NCBI RefSeq assembly: GCF_001540865.1
Contig: NC_033621.1
Coordinates: 23,915,826 to 23,979,825, forward strand
DNA length: 64,000 nucleotides
Direction of reading: 5' to 3'
DNA from: Ananas comosus
Lineage: Eukaryota; Streptophyta; Magnoliopsida; Poales; Bromeliaceae
Each line of letters begins with the position of its first letter. The stretch's first letter is position 1. The position numbers were made by a program, and so were the translations under genes. A model generated the notes under the pieces. It did no database searches. It was not told the DNA's origin and saw only the letters and a list, made by a program, of their open reading frames with translations. Positions 46,333 to 58,990 of this stretch are shown one piece after another.

Positions 46333-46940
46333 CTTTGTTACTTAACTAACTATATAGATAAGATAGATATATTGGTAGCTCTCTAGATAGAGTGTAATGA
46401 TATTTTGAGTACTAGCTAGGGTTGGATATATATATGGTTGTGGAGTGTATATATACAGATATAAGAGTGTGATGTATTTATATTGTAAGGAAGAGGGACA
46501 TGGAGATAAGAAGGAAAAGGATTTAGCTAGCTTGGTGGTGTGGTGTGTGTGTGTGTGTGTGTGTGTGTGTAGTGTGCATTGGATTATTCCATAATGAGGT
46601 GGATGGTATTTTTGAGCACGCATTTGGAAGGGAGCTAGGATAGGGTTAGGGTTAGGTTCTTGAAGAAGAGTGTGCATGCATGGATGAGAGGAGAGAGAAG
46701 AGAGAGGAGAGAGAGAGAGAGGAACCTGTGATGAAAGCCTTAGCATAAGGAATCGAGAGCAGTGGTTATTTCCACACATGTTGCCTAATGAGGTGCTGTA
46801 AATTAATTATTGGAGTATCTGTTTGTAATGTGATGAATAATTGATAGAGCAACTAAAATGAAGAGATATTGGAACGTATTCTTTCGCATAATGGAAGCCT
46901 TTTTAGCTTAATTCATTTAGTTAAAATATATATATATATA
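46333..46940. other. Upstream region of PIN gene
   Basis: Presumed promoter and leader of the PIN gene (- strand). It contains a (GT)n run at 46543-46570, a double telomere-like motif tagggttagggttagg at 46640-46656 and a GA-rich tract at 46685-46722. No coding sequence. Confidence 0.45.
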
Positions 46941-47145
46941 CACTATCGATAGTATAAAGCCTTGATACTATTGAGTTTATCTACGTTAGATTACCTTGAT
47001 CATTTCCATCCGTTAAGATTATACTATTAAACCAACATCCACGTCAACCTCAGGGAACCACTATATCTCTACGCACATCTTTTCATTCAACAGCGAAAAT
47101 CAATAGTACGAGAGTTGGACTATTGATAGTATAGTGACATATTGC
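46941..47145. mobile_element. Diverged MITE of family B, flanked by (TA)n
   Basis: Ends cactatcgatagtataaagc and, reversed, atgtcactatactatcaata enclose about 200 bp with gatcatttccatccgttaag and aaccaacatcc, diverged forms of words in family B (15654-15881). (TA)n lies on both sides. Confidence 0.6.
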
Positions 47146-47164
47146 TATATATATATATATATAT

Positions 47165-47411
47165 AGTAGAGCTATTATGCTATCGGAAATATTAGAGGAG
47201 TTATGTGCTTCAATTTGTGGCCTTAGATCAACTCATTTGATATTTCTAACCTTTGGATTAATACTATTACTCTTGTGGGAACACTCATACCCTAAGGTAC
47301 TACTCAACTCTGGGGGACCCAATCATCCCAACTATATAATTTTTGAATCCAAAGACTAAAAAATCGAGACAGGATCTTCTCTGTACTTCCGATAGCACAG
47401 TAGCTCGCACA
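47165..47411. mobile_element. MITE-like element flanked by (TA)n
   Basis: Left end gtagagctattatgctatcg and the reversed right end gtgcgagctactgtgctatc are inverted repeats followed by GGAA. About 247 bp, non-coding, with (TA)n before and after. The gctatcgga end links it to the truncated element at 17488. Confidence 0.65.
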
Positions 47412-49587
47412 TAATATATATATATATATAATATATATTAATATATATATACTATATATATATATATATATATAGATATATATATATACTATATAAATCT
47501 CAAAAAAGTAGATGCTGATTGTTTGGATGGTCAGAATTTAAAAGTATCACTAGAAGGGAAAAACATCCAACATCTCTTTATAATGTTTTCTGATAATATA
47601 ATTAAGGATTGGATATATCACGAAGACCGTTGTGCCGTTAAGCAATCAAATTTTGAGTTTAGTTGAATGCTTTAGCAGCATCAACAATTTGTGCCTCAAG
47701 AAACAAAGTGTTGAGTTTTTTAATATATTAGACTCAAATTTTGAGGTGTTTTTTAGAGATCAAAACTTATAAATTTTAAATTTTTTCTTACTACATCAAG
47801 TGGCTATGAATTAAGATCAAATTAAATGATGATCCGGATAAAGAGCATCGAGTAGCAGGGAGTTGTAACTAATTTGACCCCTTAAAAGACAAAATACCAT
47901 GATAGAAGTTCTAAAAAATTAAAATTTAATTCACTAAATGGTTTATGAATGGCTATACATTACATAATTTCTATTAATCGAGCAATTTACTCTTTCGATC
48001 CGTTATTTTTAGACTAATTGATACTTCAGTAATAGATTTCAAACCTATGAATTTTTTTAAAAAATTTTTGGGTTATTATGTTGGATTTTAACTTTTAATT
48101 AAGGTCTTTAATCAATACAAAATTGATGCATTATTGCTGTTCGGTGTATGATGTACGGATACCACCAGGTAGATGTAAATATTTTAACCTGGGCGCAGGC
48201 TTAATGGGCGTGAAGAGGCCCAATAAGGACGAGATGGGCTTTGTAAGGCCCGGCCTTGTAATTGACACGTAAAGGTTCTAGGGTTTTTTATTTACGGTGT
48301 CGCTTCGAGAATATATAAAACTTTTAATGATAATTTAATTTACTTTTAAAAAAAAAAAAAAAAACCTTATCTTAGGCCCTTACCTCACAAACACTAGTAG
48401 TGATTCAAATAATATCTCAAAAGCGTGGGAATCGAGCCCACTTCATAATGCGTTCACACAGAGAATCGAACCTACTGATCTCTCTGTCTCAACGATCTAG
48501 TAACAAATACTGAGTTAGCCTTGAAATTGGTTATAATTTTTACTGGTTAATTACAAATAGTTTCAAAAGTTCGAATGAATCTTAACACTTTAGCTCCTAA
48601 AGCTTTGAGTTCAATCTTTTGACATTTTATCAGCTTTAACCTTCTTAACAAAGTGTAACTTAACATTGATGTTTATGTGATGCCTCCTTCAAGTAGGTCC
48701 ACTATTGACTTGATTATTATTCTTATAACGAATTAGTATTCGGAATGAAAGTCAAAGCTTCAGGACGCAAAATGAAAATTATCTTATTTTTTACCTGTTT
48801 TGGAAATGTTAATAAGTTTGGGGGTTTGCACCTGCATATTACTCACCAAGAAAGAAGTAGAGCAGAGCACGAGTGGATAGAATAACCAAAGAGGTGGGCA
48901 AATCCCGAAAACGAAATAATCCTATGTTGTTGCCAACATAAACAGAGATACAGATCCAAATTATATCTCCATCCTTTTTGAGAGGGATCCATTAATGGTC
49001 TAGGATAAAGTCTCCAAATGCAGTCGGTTGGTATGCTGATGATGCAACCTGGAAGAGAATGAGAGAATTGTCGGTTGTGGCTCATTACAACCAAAACAAG
49101 CCACAAAAAAGAAGGAAACAAAGAGTGTTTTTTAAGAGAAAAAATTCTGTTCCTTATCAAAATCCTTGTCTGTTTGTCCTGCTCCAGTTGCCTGCTTCTC
49201 TTTTCAACTCCAGAAAGCTCTGCTTTAATATGTGCTAGGGTGAGTTGTGGCAAGCATTGTTTCATATATGCCGTAGATAATATTCCATGTAAAAAGAGAA
49301 CTAATGCTTCTGTTAGCATAATCATATTCATTCATCTGCACTATTACTATTTTTATTGTGTATGAAGTAGTGGGAGCAGTGTGAGAAATGCTTGGGAGCA
49401 GCTCTGTCAACTCCAGATCAAGCAGCAGAATGCTTTTCGGGCATTATGGTTTCGATTCGTGTGTTAGTTGCGCGTCGTGTTAGTATCTGTCAGATGTGAG
49501 ACGATAACAGATAACTTTGTCTACAAATAAAGCACGATGATAGATGGATAAGATAACACAATAACCACGAACAATGTTGAGGCGTTT
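47412..49587. other. Intergenic, no gene recognised
   Basis: AT-rich. (TA)n runs at 47415-47490 and a poly-A run at 48349-48363. Near 48400-48490 are tRNA-like words (gaatcgagcccac; agaatcgaaccta) that suggest a retroelement relic, but no cloverleaf can be drawn. No ORF has family resemblance. Confidence 0.4.
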
Positions 49588-49818
49588 CTACAAAAGAGTG
49601 CGTGTCGACATAATCCTAAAACATAAGGCGTAATCCAAGCCATCCTTTCCCTCCTTGTGTTTGAGCTGTGTTACGCAAAATTGCCACCCTAACTTGAGTC
49701 GTATAGAAGCGGATATGAAGGCAGCCTGCAGTTTTTCAGCATTCTCACTGCACGACGATCTAGCATCGATCGAAGCAAAGAACATTTTTGTTTCAAATCG
49801 CAATTCTGTCAATGTGCC
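49588..49818 (-). CDS. Exon-like piece of an unrecognised gene
   Basis: After an acceptor-like ATATCAATTCAG the minus strand stays open for 76 codons from GTLTELRFETKMFFASID to a stop. The composition (balanced charge, SCSENAEKLQAAF) is more protein-like than the ORFs around it. I do not recognise the family. It could be the last exon of an old gene, a captured fragment or chance. Confidence 0.25.
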   Translation of the reverse strand, partial: GTLTELRFETKMFFASIDARSSCSENAEKLQAAFISASIRLKLGWQFCVTQLKHKEGKDGLDYALCFRIMSTRTLL

Positions 49819-51037
49819 CTGAATTGATATAGATAAATGATTGTACACATTCGATTAACATCTTAATCAGTGGTCTCACAGCAAGCGAGAAACAACTTGC
49901 GTCACATTAGGTGGAAATTGAAATGTGGGCATATGGCGAGTTTGGTGGGCCTTGTAACAAGAGTGTGAGATTAGGAGGCCCAATCTGCCACTGAGCGTGT
50001 CTCAGCACATACCAAAAAAAACATTCTAGTGGATCTTGGAAGCTAGAATTAATAAAATTTGGATGAACCAAAAGATTAACTTTGCTTTTTTCTGGTTAGT
50101 TTTTAAATTACATAGCATGTGCTTTCGAGAGTTTTAAGTGAATTCCCTCTAGTTTCGGAGCATTTAGCGCTTTCAAACTTTTTAGGCCTCGCCATACCAT
50201 CAAAGTGGGATATGCGTCATGCAACTTAATTTATCATTGTAGGTCTTCCAGTCATAAGCAGTACAGAAAGTGCTTACTTAATGCGATTAAGTTGACCAGG
50301 AAAAGATCGTACAATTAATATCAGCCAATACCACAAGGAAAAGGTAAGGCAAGCATTGATTTGCTAAAAGTTCTTATCAGCTTTTAAACTCTCTAATTAT
50401 GTAGAGTTCATGCTTGTTGATGATAGCTGTAGTATAGGAAAAAGACTGAAAGTGCGTTGATCGTACATAAAGGAAGTGTTTTAGATTTCATGTTGCTATT
50501 GTGCGCCTGCTTGTGCCATATTTTGCCTATCGACGAGAAGCTAAATAAGCTTTTGGAGCACGAACAGCAGAAGAATAGTTCAAGCTTTAAATTCTGCTTC
50601 TTCTACAGTGAGTAAGTTGTTGAATGTTTGGAGAGAGAAGTTGTTATTGCTTTTCAAACATGTTTTACAAAGGCATTTTAGAAGCGTATAGCAAGCCAAA
50701 GATGTCCCCTAGGCTGTTAGCCCCGATGTGGGCACGATTGACTGCATATCAGGACTTTGATGAATTTTGCTTGCCCAGAAGCGTGAAATGCAGCCTGCAG
50801 AGTAGCGTGATTCCCTTCTAACACACATTAGATCTATACAAGGGCCAAAGAGAAACACAAACACATCTGACAGACTATAGTGATTTATTGTATAAAATGT
50901 AACAAATTAAATATCACTATGATATTTTACAAAACTTTTCCTGGACACTGAAACTCAAATCAACAGCGAAAAGCTGTGATGAAGCAATGTACATAAAATT
51001 GGTGTAAACATCACACAAACAGTATGCGTGAATGGAT

Positions 51038-51168
51038 CTAGCCTACAAAATTGAGGCCCTCCTGCTTTACTGTCGGTACTAAAGGTTCAATGCTGCTCCA
51101 GTCCCGTTGTCGTCCTGGCACGTCAGAAGTGAGCTGCCAGAAGAAAAGGGGGGATTTTCTTTGTGAAT
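51038..51168 (-). CDS. Exon-like piece of an unrecognised gene
   Basis: A good acceptor (CGAATGTTGCAG) is followed by a 43-codon frame to a TAG, including SPLFFWQLTSDVPGRQRDW and EPLVPTVKQEGLNFVG. Codon use and composition look coding. No family was recognised, and no convincing upstream exons could be joined to it. Confidence 0.25.
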
Positions 51169-53226
51169 CTGCAACATTCGAGCCTAGATTTTAGTGCATG
51201 GCAACCCGGTACTTGTATCATGATTTTCTAGGAGAACCATTCCACCTTAGTGCGTGATAATGCAAGAATTTCATAAACCATTTGAGGCTTCAAAGGCAAG
51301 CACATATACTTGAGATTAAAGCAATTAGATATGAGAAGCCACTGTGAAAAGTTGCCTAATGTTTTGACTGTAAGGGCGGATTGTTTAGAAGAAAAAAGAG
51401 GGTAATAAACTAGTCCTTCGATGAAATTGTTGTTGGTGTCGAATATTAAGTAAGAAACATGTTTGACGATTAAGTTTGGAAGAGGAGTGCTTGAATTATA
51501 TAAATAAAAACACTGTTCTCTAACAACTTAGCTTTTGGAGAAAATACGATTTATTTCATAATCTAAATTAATGGTATGAAATAACTCCGTTAGCAATTCA
51601 AATCGGTATTAAATAAGATATATTATGTCATTTAAATAAAACCATACAAAAACCAATATCTAAAAAAGCAAATTAATTTGTCACAAAGATGTGCTGAGAA
51701 AAACAATCCGGAGATAGCTGCTCATGTATAGTGATAGCTAATCAGAGTTTCCATCAAGAGGAATTCATCTATACATTAATACGGAGTCAGTAAGTAGATC
51801 GTGAACTTCATAAGGAAGAAGTTGGTACCTCGCTATAATAGGATTTTGATAGAAAGAATGGCTACTTTGCTGCTCGAATTCCTCCATTCTCATGAGATAT
51901 TAATAATCTTACAGCAGATTAATTATAAAAAAAATGTGTTGTGAAGTATCTCAATCATCTAGATCAGCAATGCAACCCCATACACTATGTTGCTGATTTT
52001 AGTAAATCATGCTGAGTCATAAAAACTTACTGCGAATAGAGCATAACAACTTATATCAGAATGGTCAAGGCAGTTACCTTCCTGTAATTTTCAACCAAGT
52101 AACTGCCTCACATATTTTCTGCCTTTACGATTCTGTGTTCAGAAGCATTTTTCTCGCCTTGTCGTTACCTAAGTCGTACATCTGCAGAAAAACAATATTA
52201 ATATAGACATAATAGAGGTAATAGATTCTACATAAAGATTTTAATATGTTTATTACTAAATCAATCTAGGCTCTTCCACATAAAGCAAGTGATAGTCACA
52301 GCAAGTCATATTGTATACGCGCCTTTCACTTTAGCTTGACCATCTGTCAATTCATGTGTTCCCATACTCAGAAGAGCAACCTGATCAAGTTAAACACTAG
52401 CAATGTTGATAAGTGGAAAAAGTAGCAAAAGATAGCACATACTTTCCAAAGTACTTAACATTAAGACCCACAAAGTGGTCAGACAGTATAAAGACATGAA
52501 AAATCTATAGCGAATTCAGATGCCCGCAGGAGATCTGAAAACAATCGGCAATAATGAGAATTAATAAAATTTATATGGAGCATTTCTAAAGAGGATGCTT
52601 AGAGTAGAGGTTCAAATAATGATCAGAAAGTTACAACATAAAATGTTGTGGTACCAATAAGCATGGTTGCTATGAGGATGAGGGTTACGAAACTTATATA
52701 CTCGAACATTATATTTCACTTTATTAGCAGAGCCCGTTTACTATCATGGGTTCAGTGGCGAGGTTTATTCATCAGAGCTTGTGACAGATTTTTAGCAAGT
52801 GAATAATAGACAGTCCAAATTATGATATCAAAAGGATACAGAAAAATTCATTCGCGCTTGTTTTTCTGTCAAGAAAGTATCACGACCGCTTGTAGTGATG
52901 TTAAATGGCAGCTACTCATCCGGACCCCATCCATATTGAATCACATGCGTCGTTGCCTATCTGCCAGTAACAAAGCATAATTAAATAATCAATTACACTT
53001 TCAAAGGAAATTGTTCAAAATAGTAAGAAAACATAATTTCCCTATAAATTTGTATATTTGTGCTTTGCAGGATCAAGAAAAATTCCAGTTTACTCTTGAG
53101 CTTGCTTAAGTTCAGATGAGGACAAAGATTTTCTTTCGCCGAAAAGGTCGAGTAGCAATTGCGATGCATTAATGAACCAAAGCAAAGACGAGCTTCTTTT
53201 TCCAGTGTATGACCGTGAGATTCTAC

Positions 53227-53284
53227 ATTCATTTACAGAGCCTTCTTCATTGCTTTGTAATCTTTGTACATCCAATTCACCTGA
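53227..53284 (-). CDS. Possible terminal exon, unrecognised
   Basis: After an acceptor-like ACATTCAG the minus strand can read VNWMYKDYKAMKKAL and then stop, a plausible protein C terminus. A second frame across the same bases stays open for 60 codons (DVQRLQSNEEGSV to SSSELKQAQE). Both cannot be right. Without an upstream gene this remains weak. Confidence 0.2.
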
Positions 53285-53699
53285 ATGTAGGTCATGAAGT
53301 GATTAACATATCAGTCGTGATTCACACAGAGCACACAAGTTATATGACAGGAATTAGCAATTTTGCACTAAGTTAATAGAAATCAAAACAAGCACATCAA
53401 CAATGTACAACATTATCACGGTGTCATAACACCGACGACGCTCCTTTGGCTCTCAAGTTATGCGACTTGAGCGGGAAAAAAAAGATGGTCACTGTATGAA
53501 ATGGAAAATGCGAGTTGCTGAAAGTTAACAGACTCTCTATGAATAATTAATTTAAAAAGCCTTTTGCTATCACGATTCTTGTAATGGCCATATATAAAGA
53601 AATCAAAAATTATAAACAGAACATATGAGAGAGGCAAAAGCAAAACAAGCAATCTCTCTCGGATATTTTATATATTGTATAAATAAACAAAAATAAATT

Positions 53700-54030
53700 A
53701 CGTATATATATATAATTTATTCGGATTTGAATTCGGATAATATTTCGAATATCCATACCTATTGACATCCCTACTCCTTATTCCACTTTTTAATATACAA
53801 AAAATACGTAATAAAAAATACGTACTAAATACGGTGAACCATTCACCGTGTTTGAACACGGTGAATGGTTTTCACCGTGTTCAACTTAACACACGGGCCC
53901 AGTCTTGCCCGTGTGGCGTTGACGTGGCGCCTGCGTGGCAGGCCCAGGGCCATTTTTGCAAATTAAATTTTGACAGGGCTATTTTTAAAATAAAAATTTG
54001 TCAGGGGTCTAAATGCAAAAAAAGCCTAAA
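53700..54030 (-). mobile_element. Dispersed element, copy 2
   Basis: Opposite-strand relative of 44150-44450: GATAATATTTCGAATATCC at one end, ATACGTAATAAAAAATACGT inside, and TTTTTAAAATAAAAATTTG near the other end. It contains the strong hairpin CACCGTGTTTGAACACGGTG (53847-53866) and a second TTCACCGTGTT nearby. Non-coding. Confidence 0.5.
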
Positions 54031-54819
54031 TTTTTAGTGATTATGAAAAAAAAAAAGAATAAAAATACTCCGTCCGCTGTTTTGTTAATCGTTCTTGTTA
54101 TTATTATTATAACTATCATTTTACCTGTAATAAATTACTTTTCTCAGCAAATTATTTAATTAAAGTACTTTAAAAATCAACATGTTAGTGACATATTATG
54201 AAATATGTATATCGAGACAAGTGTATTTGAAAGAGCGGCCGAGCACGAAAAATTCCAAATGAAAACAAACAAATTAAAATTCGACTAATGATTCGAAAAT
54301 AGTCGGCTTAGCTTTAATTACCTGTCAAATATGTTGTGCTATGCGCACCACGTAGCATACCCCGAAGAAATATATTGGTCTTAAATCTTAATTAATTAGA
54401 GCGTGTTTGTTCCACCTAAAGTGATTTGTTCCAATATAAAAATTTCACTTTGAGAGCTCAACAGGGTTCTGTACAATAATTAATGATTTAAAAATCAAAT
54501 TGAACAAGGCTGATCCAACCGCGACGTAGTCTATAAACCAGTTCGGTTCAACTCTCTGAACCTAGTAAGTTAAAAAAATATTTTAAACTATTTGAGTTGG
54601 TGGTTCAATCATTGGACCAGTAAATCGATCCAGTTTAAATCATGACCAGCCTAATTATTTTAATCAAGTTATATTAAACCCAATGGTTTAAAATCAACTT
54701 AATTGATTTTATTTTCTATTTAGCATATATTAATTTTATAAAAAGAGAAAATTGAAAATTTTTATCTACTTTATTTGGTCTGTAATTTAATATTTTATAA
54801 TAATTAAGTATAATACTAA

Positions 54820-54858
<39 letters not shown>

Positions 54859-55460
54859 ATAACAGTAAAAATAATAATTAAATAATTATGATGTCGTGTT
54901 AGCGTCGCTTGTTCAACCGGTCGAATCGGTGACTCTTAGCCCGTTAATATTTTTGGATCATTATTCGATTCGATTTTTAAAAAGTTGACACCAATTTGGA
55001 AGTTGCTTAATAAAGACAATATTTTCGAAATAAAATAAACTTCTTTTTTTAGATCATAGTAACTAAAATATTGCATATATTCCAAAAAAAATTGCTTAAA
55101 TAAAACAAAACAGATGCGCAACGCTCACTCGTCGAATCTCCGCCCCGGGGATCAAAAAAAAGATCGCCGCAATAATCGGCGATTATGGATTCCACCGCGG
55201 CGATTTTTAGGAGCCACGAAAAGGGTGTTGTTTGTTGTTACGGAATTAACGGAAATTGTTATTGATGGATTCATTGCGTGTGTGACCGAGATTTAAATTA
55301 TCAACTTTTATCTTTATAACTAATAAAATTATAGTAAAAGTAGATTTGTAAAATATTAATTTTTATAATTAGTTGTTTAATATTCTAATCAATTTCAGTT
55401 GAAATTAATTATAAATATAATGTAGATAGAGATTCATACAATTAAAATTATAACAATTCT

Positions 55461-55505
<45 letters not shown>

Positions 55506-56700
55506 AATAAGTCCTTGTTTAACATTGTGTTTATTTTTTATTTTTTAAATTGTAATGCATCCGACTATATTAATTTTTTTTAAAATGTATTTTAAATTTT
55601 TTTGGTTATAAAGTAAATATTTGGGATGAATAGTTGTAATTAATTTATTATTCACTTTCGCATTTTTTAATCAAAATTATTAAAAAAATAAAAGATACAA
55701 TAAGATTTTTAAAAAAAATAGTGTGCATAAAACGGAAATTAAGGCGTGGCGCTTGATATTGGATTCTTAAATTGGATGACGAGATTCCCCGCTGATCCGG
55801 TTCGATCTCGAGTGGGGCCCACCGTGGAATCTGGCGCGTAACATGCAAGTGGTGTGGGCCCCCTTCATAAGATCCTCGCCAAATAAGTACTGTGATATTT
55901 TTGCAATTTGGAATATATTTAAATGTTTTAAATTAACTTCATTATGATCTCCTGATTAATTTAGATTGACACAGAAAGAGGGTAATCTACTACATAAATC
56001 TGGGCTTACTAACGCTGATGGGTTAAGTAAGTAGCAACAAGATGCATTAATACATTCCATTATATATTATATTAGTATTATACATCATATTCCGAGCTTT
56101 TACATCGGAAATTGTAGTGGGTATGGTAGCATACGACAGTACAGACAGCTATTTTCCACGTGGTAAGCTTGTTATTAAATATTGTCCATGACTGCGAGTT
56201 TTGAGAAAATCATTAAAATTTAGCTAATACATTATAAAAAAATATTTAAAATTTAGCATTGTTTATAATTAGTCTTAAACATTCTGAAATTATTAAGATT
56301 ATTAAACAATAATGACTTTAATCGAATAAATTTTGATATAATATTTCACATTTTGATAAACAGAGTATCGGATGTATCAGAACAAATCTTGATTATTGCG
56401 AAAAGTTAAATTATTGTATCAAATTATGTTCAGAATGTTTTTTTTTTTGTTGGCTCATCGCAATAATGAAGAATTGTTTGGTGTATATCAATTTCCTTAT
56501 AAAAGTTGGTACGCATTGCAGCAACAACACTTAGCTTAATTCAAATGTGGAAATGTAACAAAATGTGTGACAGGCTATTTTATGGATTTTAGAATAAACA
56601 ACTCTTTGTCTAACAAGGAAGTATTAGTTTTGAAATTTGAATCAATTAAATTATACTTTTCAATTCTCGCCGATTAATAAAAGGAAAGGCAATTCATTAT
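54031..56700. other. Intergenic, no gene seen
   Basis: AT-rich with (TA)n at 54826-54850 and 55463-55499. A short GC-rich patch at 55106-55290 contains ttcctaggagccacg-like words but no recognisable protein. No RNA genes seen. Confidence 0.45.
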
Positions 56701-56759
56701 ATGGTTTCTTTTGGTGCGAGAGAATTAACGAGGATGAGAGAGAAAATCAATTTTAAATT

Positions 56760-58990
56760 TTTAATGGCCAATTTGCATGAAAAATATCACAGGTTATTTT
56801 GGGTTGTAAAATCGGGCTATTTTTCGTTTGCAGATTCGATCCGTTTTTTCAGGCAAACTACCCAAAATACCTTTTACTTTTCTCTTCTTCTCTCTCCCTT
56901 CGTTTCTCTCGTTTTTTTTTTTTTTCTCTCGCCTGGCAGCAGCGGAGGTGGAAACGGTCCGTCTCGCCTCTCACCCTTATTCTCTTGCCCTCGCCCTCGC
57001 CCTCGCCCTCGTCCACGCACCCCCCACCTTCCTCGCCGCCAAGGCCGCGCCGCGACTTTTTTTTTTTTTTTTGCTTTTTTCTTTTCTTTTCTTCTCCGAC
57101 TCTTCTCCACCGTCTCCGACGACGACGACGCCTCTCTCGTCCTTTCCCGCCCTTCTCATCTCTCCCTCTCCCTCATTCTCTGCCGCCTCCGACGACGATG
57201 TATCTTCGCCGGTGCCGACGTCGACGTCGACACCGTGGAGGTCACTGCGGCGCTACAGACTCGGAGCGGGGGTTCTTAGCGGCGTCGTCGCCGGCAGTGA
57301 CAAAAAAAATTTATAGAAAAAACAGAAAAAAAATAAAGATAAAAAATTATATAAAAAAAAAGGATGAACATGAAATTGTATCGTTAACTGCAAAAAAAAT
57401 TATAAGTTGCACTACTTAAAATGTAAACTGCAGTTTTAAGATGAAAACTATATTCTTTAAACGAAAATTACACTCTTTGAGAGATATTTACACTGTTTCT
57501 CTTCTTATTACACTCTTTCAGATGTAAACTGCATCCATTAAGATGAAAGTTATACTCTTTAAACGAAAATTACACTCTTTGAGATATATTTACACTGTTT
57601 CTCTTCTTATTACACTCTTTCAGATGTAAACTGCATCCATTAAGATGAAAGTTATACTCTTTAAACAAAAGTTGCACTGTTTCTTCTCTTGTTGTACCAT
57701 TTTTTCTCTTGTTATACTATTTTTTATCTTAAACTGCACCCTTTTAGGAGATATTTATACTGTTTCTTCTTTTATTGCACTATTTCTCCTCTTGTTACAC
57801 CATTTCTGTGTAAACAAGAGAAGAAATAGTGCAACAAGAGAAGAAACAGTGCAACAAGAGGAGAAACTGCATTGTTTAAGAGATATATATACTGTTTCTC
57901 CTTTTGTTGCACTATTTCTGTGTAAACAAGAGGAGAAATAGTGCAACAAGAGGAGAAACTGCACTGTTTTAGAGATATATCTACTGTTTCTTCTCTTGTT
58001 GCACTGTTTCTCCTTCTATTGCACCATTTCTGTTTAAACAATAGGAGAAATAGTGCAACAAGAGTAGAAACAATGCAATAAAATGAGAAACTGCACCCTT
58101 TTAAGAGATGTTTATACTGTTTCTCCTCTTGTTGCATCATTTCTGTGTAAACAAGAGGAGAAATAGTGCAATAAGAGGAGAAACAGTGCAACAAGAAAAG
58201 AAACAGTATAAATATCACTTAAAAGGATGCAGTTTAAGATAAAAAATAGTATAATTTTCGTTTAAAGAGTATAATTTTTATATTAAAGCAGCAGTTTACA
58301 TCTTAAATAGTGCAACTTATAGTTTTTTTTGTAATTAACGATACAATTTCATCTTCATCATTCTTTTTATATAATTTTTTATCTTTATTTTTTTTTTTTC
58401 TGTTTTTTCTATAATTTTTTTTTGTCACCTTCTCTGCCAACAGCTACGGCGCCGGTGACGACGCCACTAAGGACCCCCCGCTCCGAGGCTGTAGCGCCGC
58501 AGTGACCTCTACAGTGTCGACGTCGGCACCGGTCAAGATAAATCGTCGTCGGAGGCGGCAGAAAATGAGGGAGAGGAAGAGATGAGAAGGGCGGGGAAGG
58601 GCGAGAGGCGTCGTCGTCGGAGACGGTGGAGAAGAGTCGGAGAAGAAAAGAAAAGAAAAAAGCAAAAAAAAAAAGTCGCGGTGCGGTCTTGGCGGGGTCG
58701 GAGGCGAGGAAGGTGGGGGGTGCATGGACGAGGGCAAGGGCGAGGGCGAGAGCATGAGGATGAGAGGCGAGACGGATCGTTTCTGCCTCTGCTTCGCCTC
58801 CGCTCTGCCGGCGAGAAAAAAAAAAAGAACGAGAGAAACGAAGAAGAGAGAGAAAGAGGAAAGAGAAAAAGTAATAAGAGTATTTTGATCAGTTTGCTGA
58901 AAAAGCGGATTGAATCTGCAAAAACAAAAAAGATGGTCCGGTTTTGCAAAAGTCCAAAATAAGTAAATTTTTTATGCAAATTGGCCAAAG
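56760..58990. mobile_element. Foldback-type element with about 0.7-kb inverted arms
   Basis: The left arm (about 56770-57490) and right arm (about 58245-58990) are inverted copies: ggccaatttgcat...tcgatccgttttttcaggc, a CT/T-rich block, (CCCTCG)n at 56988-57012, a CGACGACGACG stretch, and AAAAACAGAAAAAAAATAAAG all recur reversed on the right. The outer ends are GGCCAATTTGCAT and ATGCAAATTGGCC. The middle (57420-58245) has about 2.5 direct copies of a 101-bp unit starting atgtaaactgca, then many short modules TGCAACAAGAGGAGAAA in both orientations. Reading frames inside the arms are low-complexity and out of phase between arms. No transposase is visible. The structure fits a foldback or long-TIR Mutator-type element. 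Confidence 0.75.
57420..57680. repeat. 101-bp tandem repeat inside the foldback element
   Basis: Copies start at about 57420, 57521 and 57622 (third partial), each with atgtaaactgca, aagatgaaa, tatwctttaaacraaa and ending acactctttcag. The first and second copies differ mainly by small changes near the start. Confidence 0.8.

Larger units (their letters stand above)
49819..53700. other. Non-coding or unassigned region
   Basis: Apart from the weak exon-like pieces at 51038-51168 and 53227-53284, I see no gene. A further short frame at about 52127-52185 (-), MYDLGNDKARKMLLNTE, follows a good acceptor (TTTTTCTGCAG) and may belong to the same unknown transcript. Exons on the minus strand spaced over 49.6-53.3 kb would fit one diverged gene, but I could not assemble it. 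Confidence 0.3.

Noticed and set aside
46640..46656. Telomere-like repeat
   Set aside because: Only two to three TTAGGG-like units with the plant TTTAGGG pattern incomplete; a short interstitial motif, not a telomere.
48400..48490. Possible tRNA gene
   Set aside because: Words similar to a T-arm occur but no complete cloverleaf can be formed.
56701..57419. Long Ser/Pro/Phe-rich plus-strand frames
   Set aside because: They lie in a foldback arm, three overlapping frames are open because of low-complexity CT/T-rich DNA, and the inverted arm does not keep any of them.
57760..58210. CRISPR-like regularly spaced repeats
   Set aside because: The modules occur in both orientations, have no unique spacers of fixed size, and the DNA is from a plant nucleus; they are part of the foldback element.
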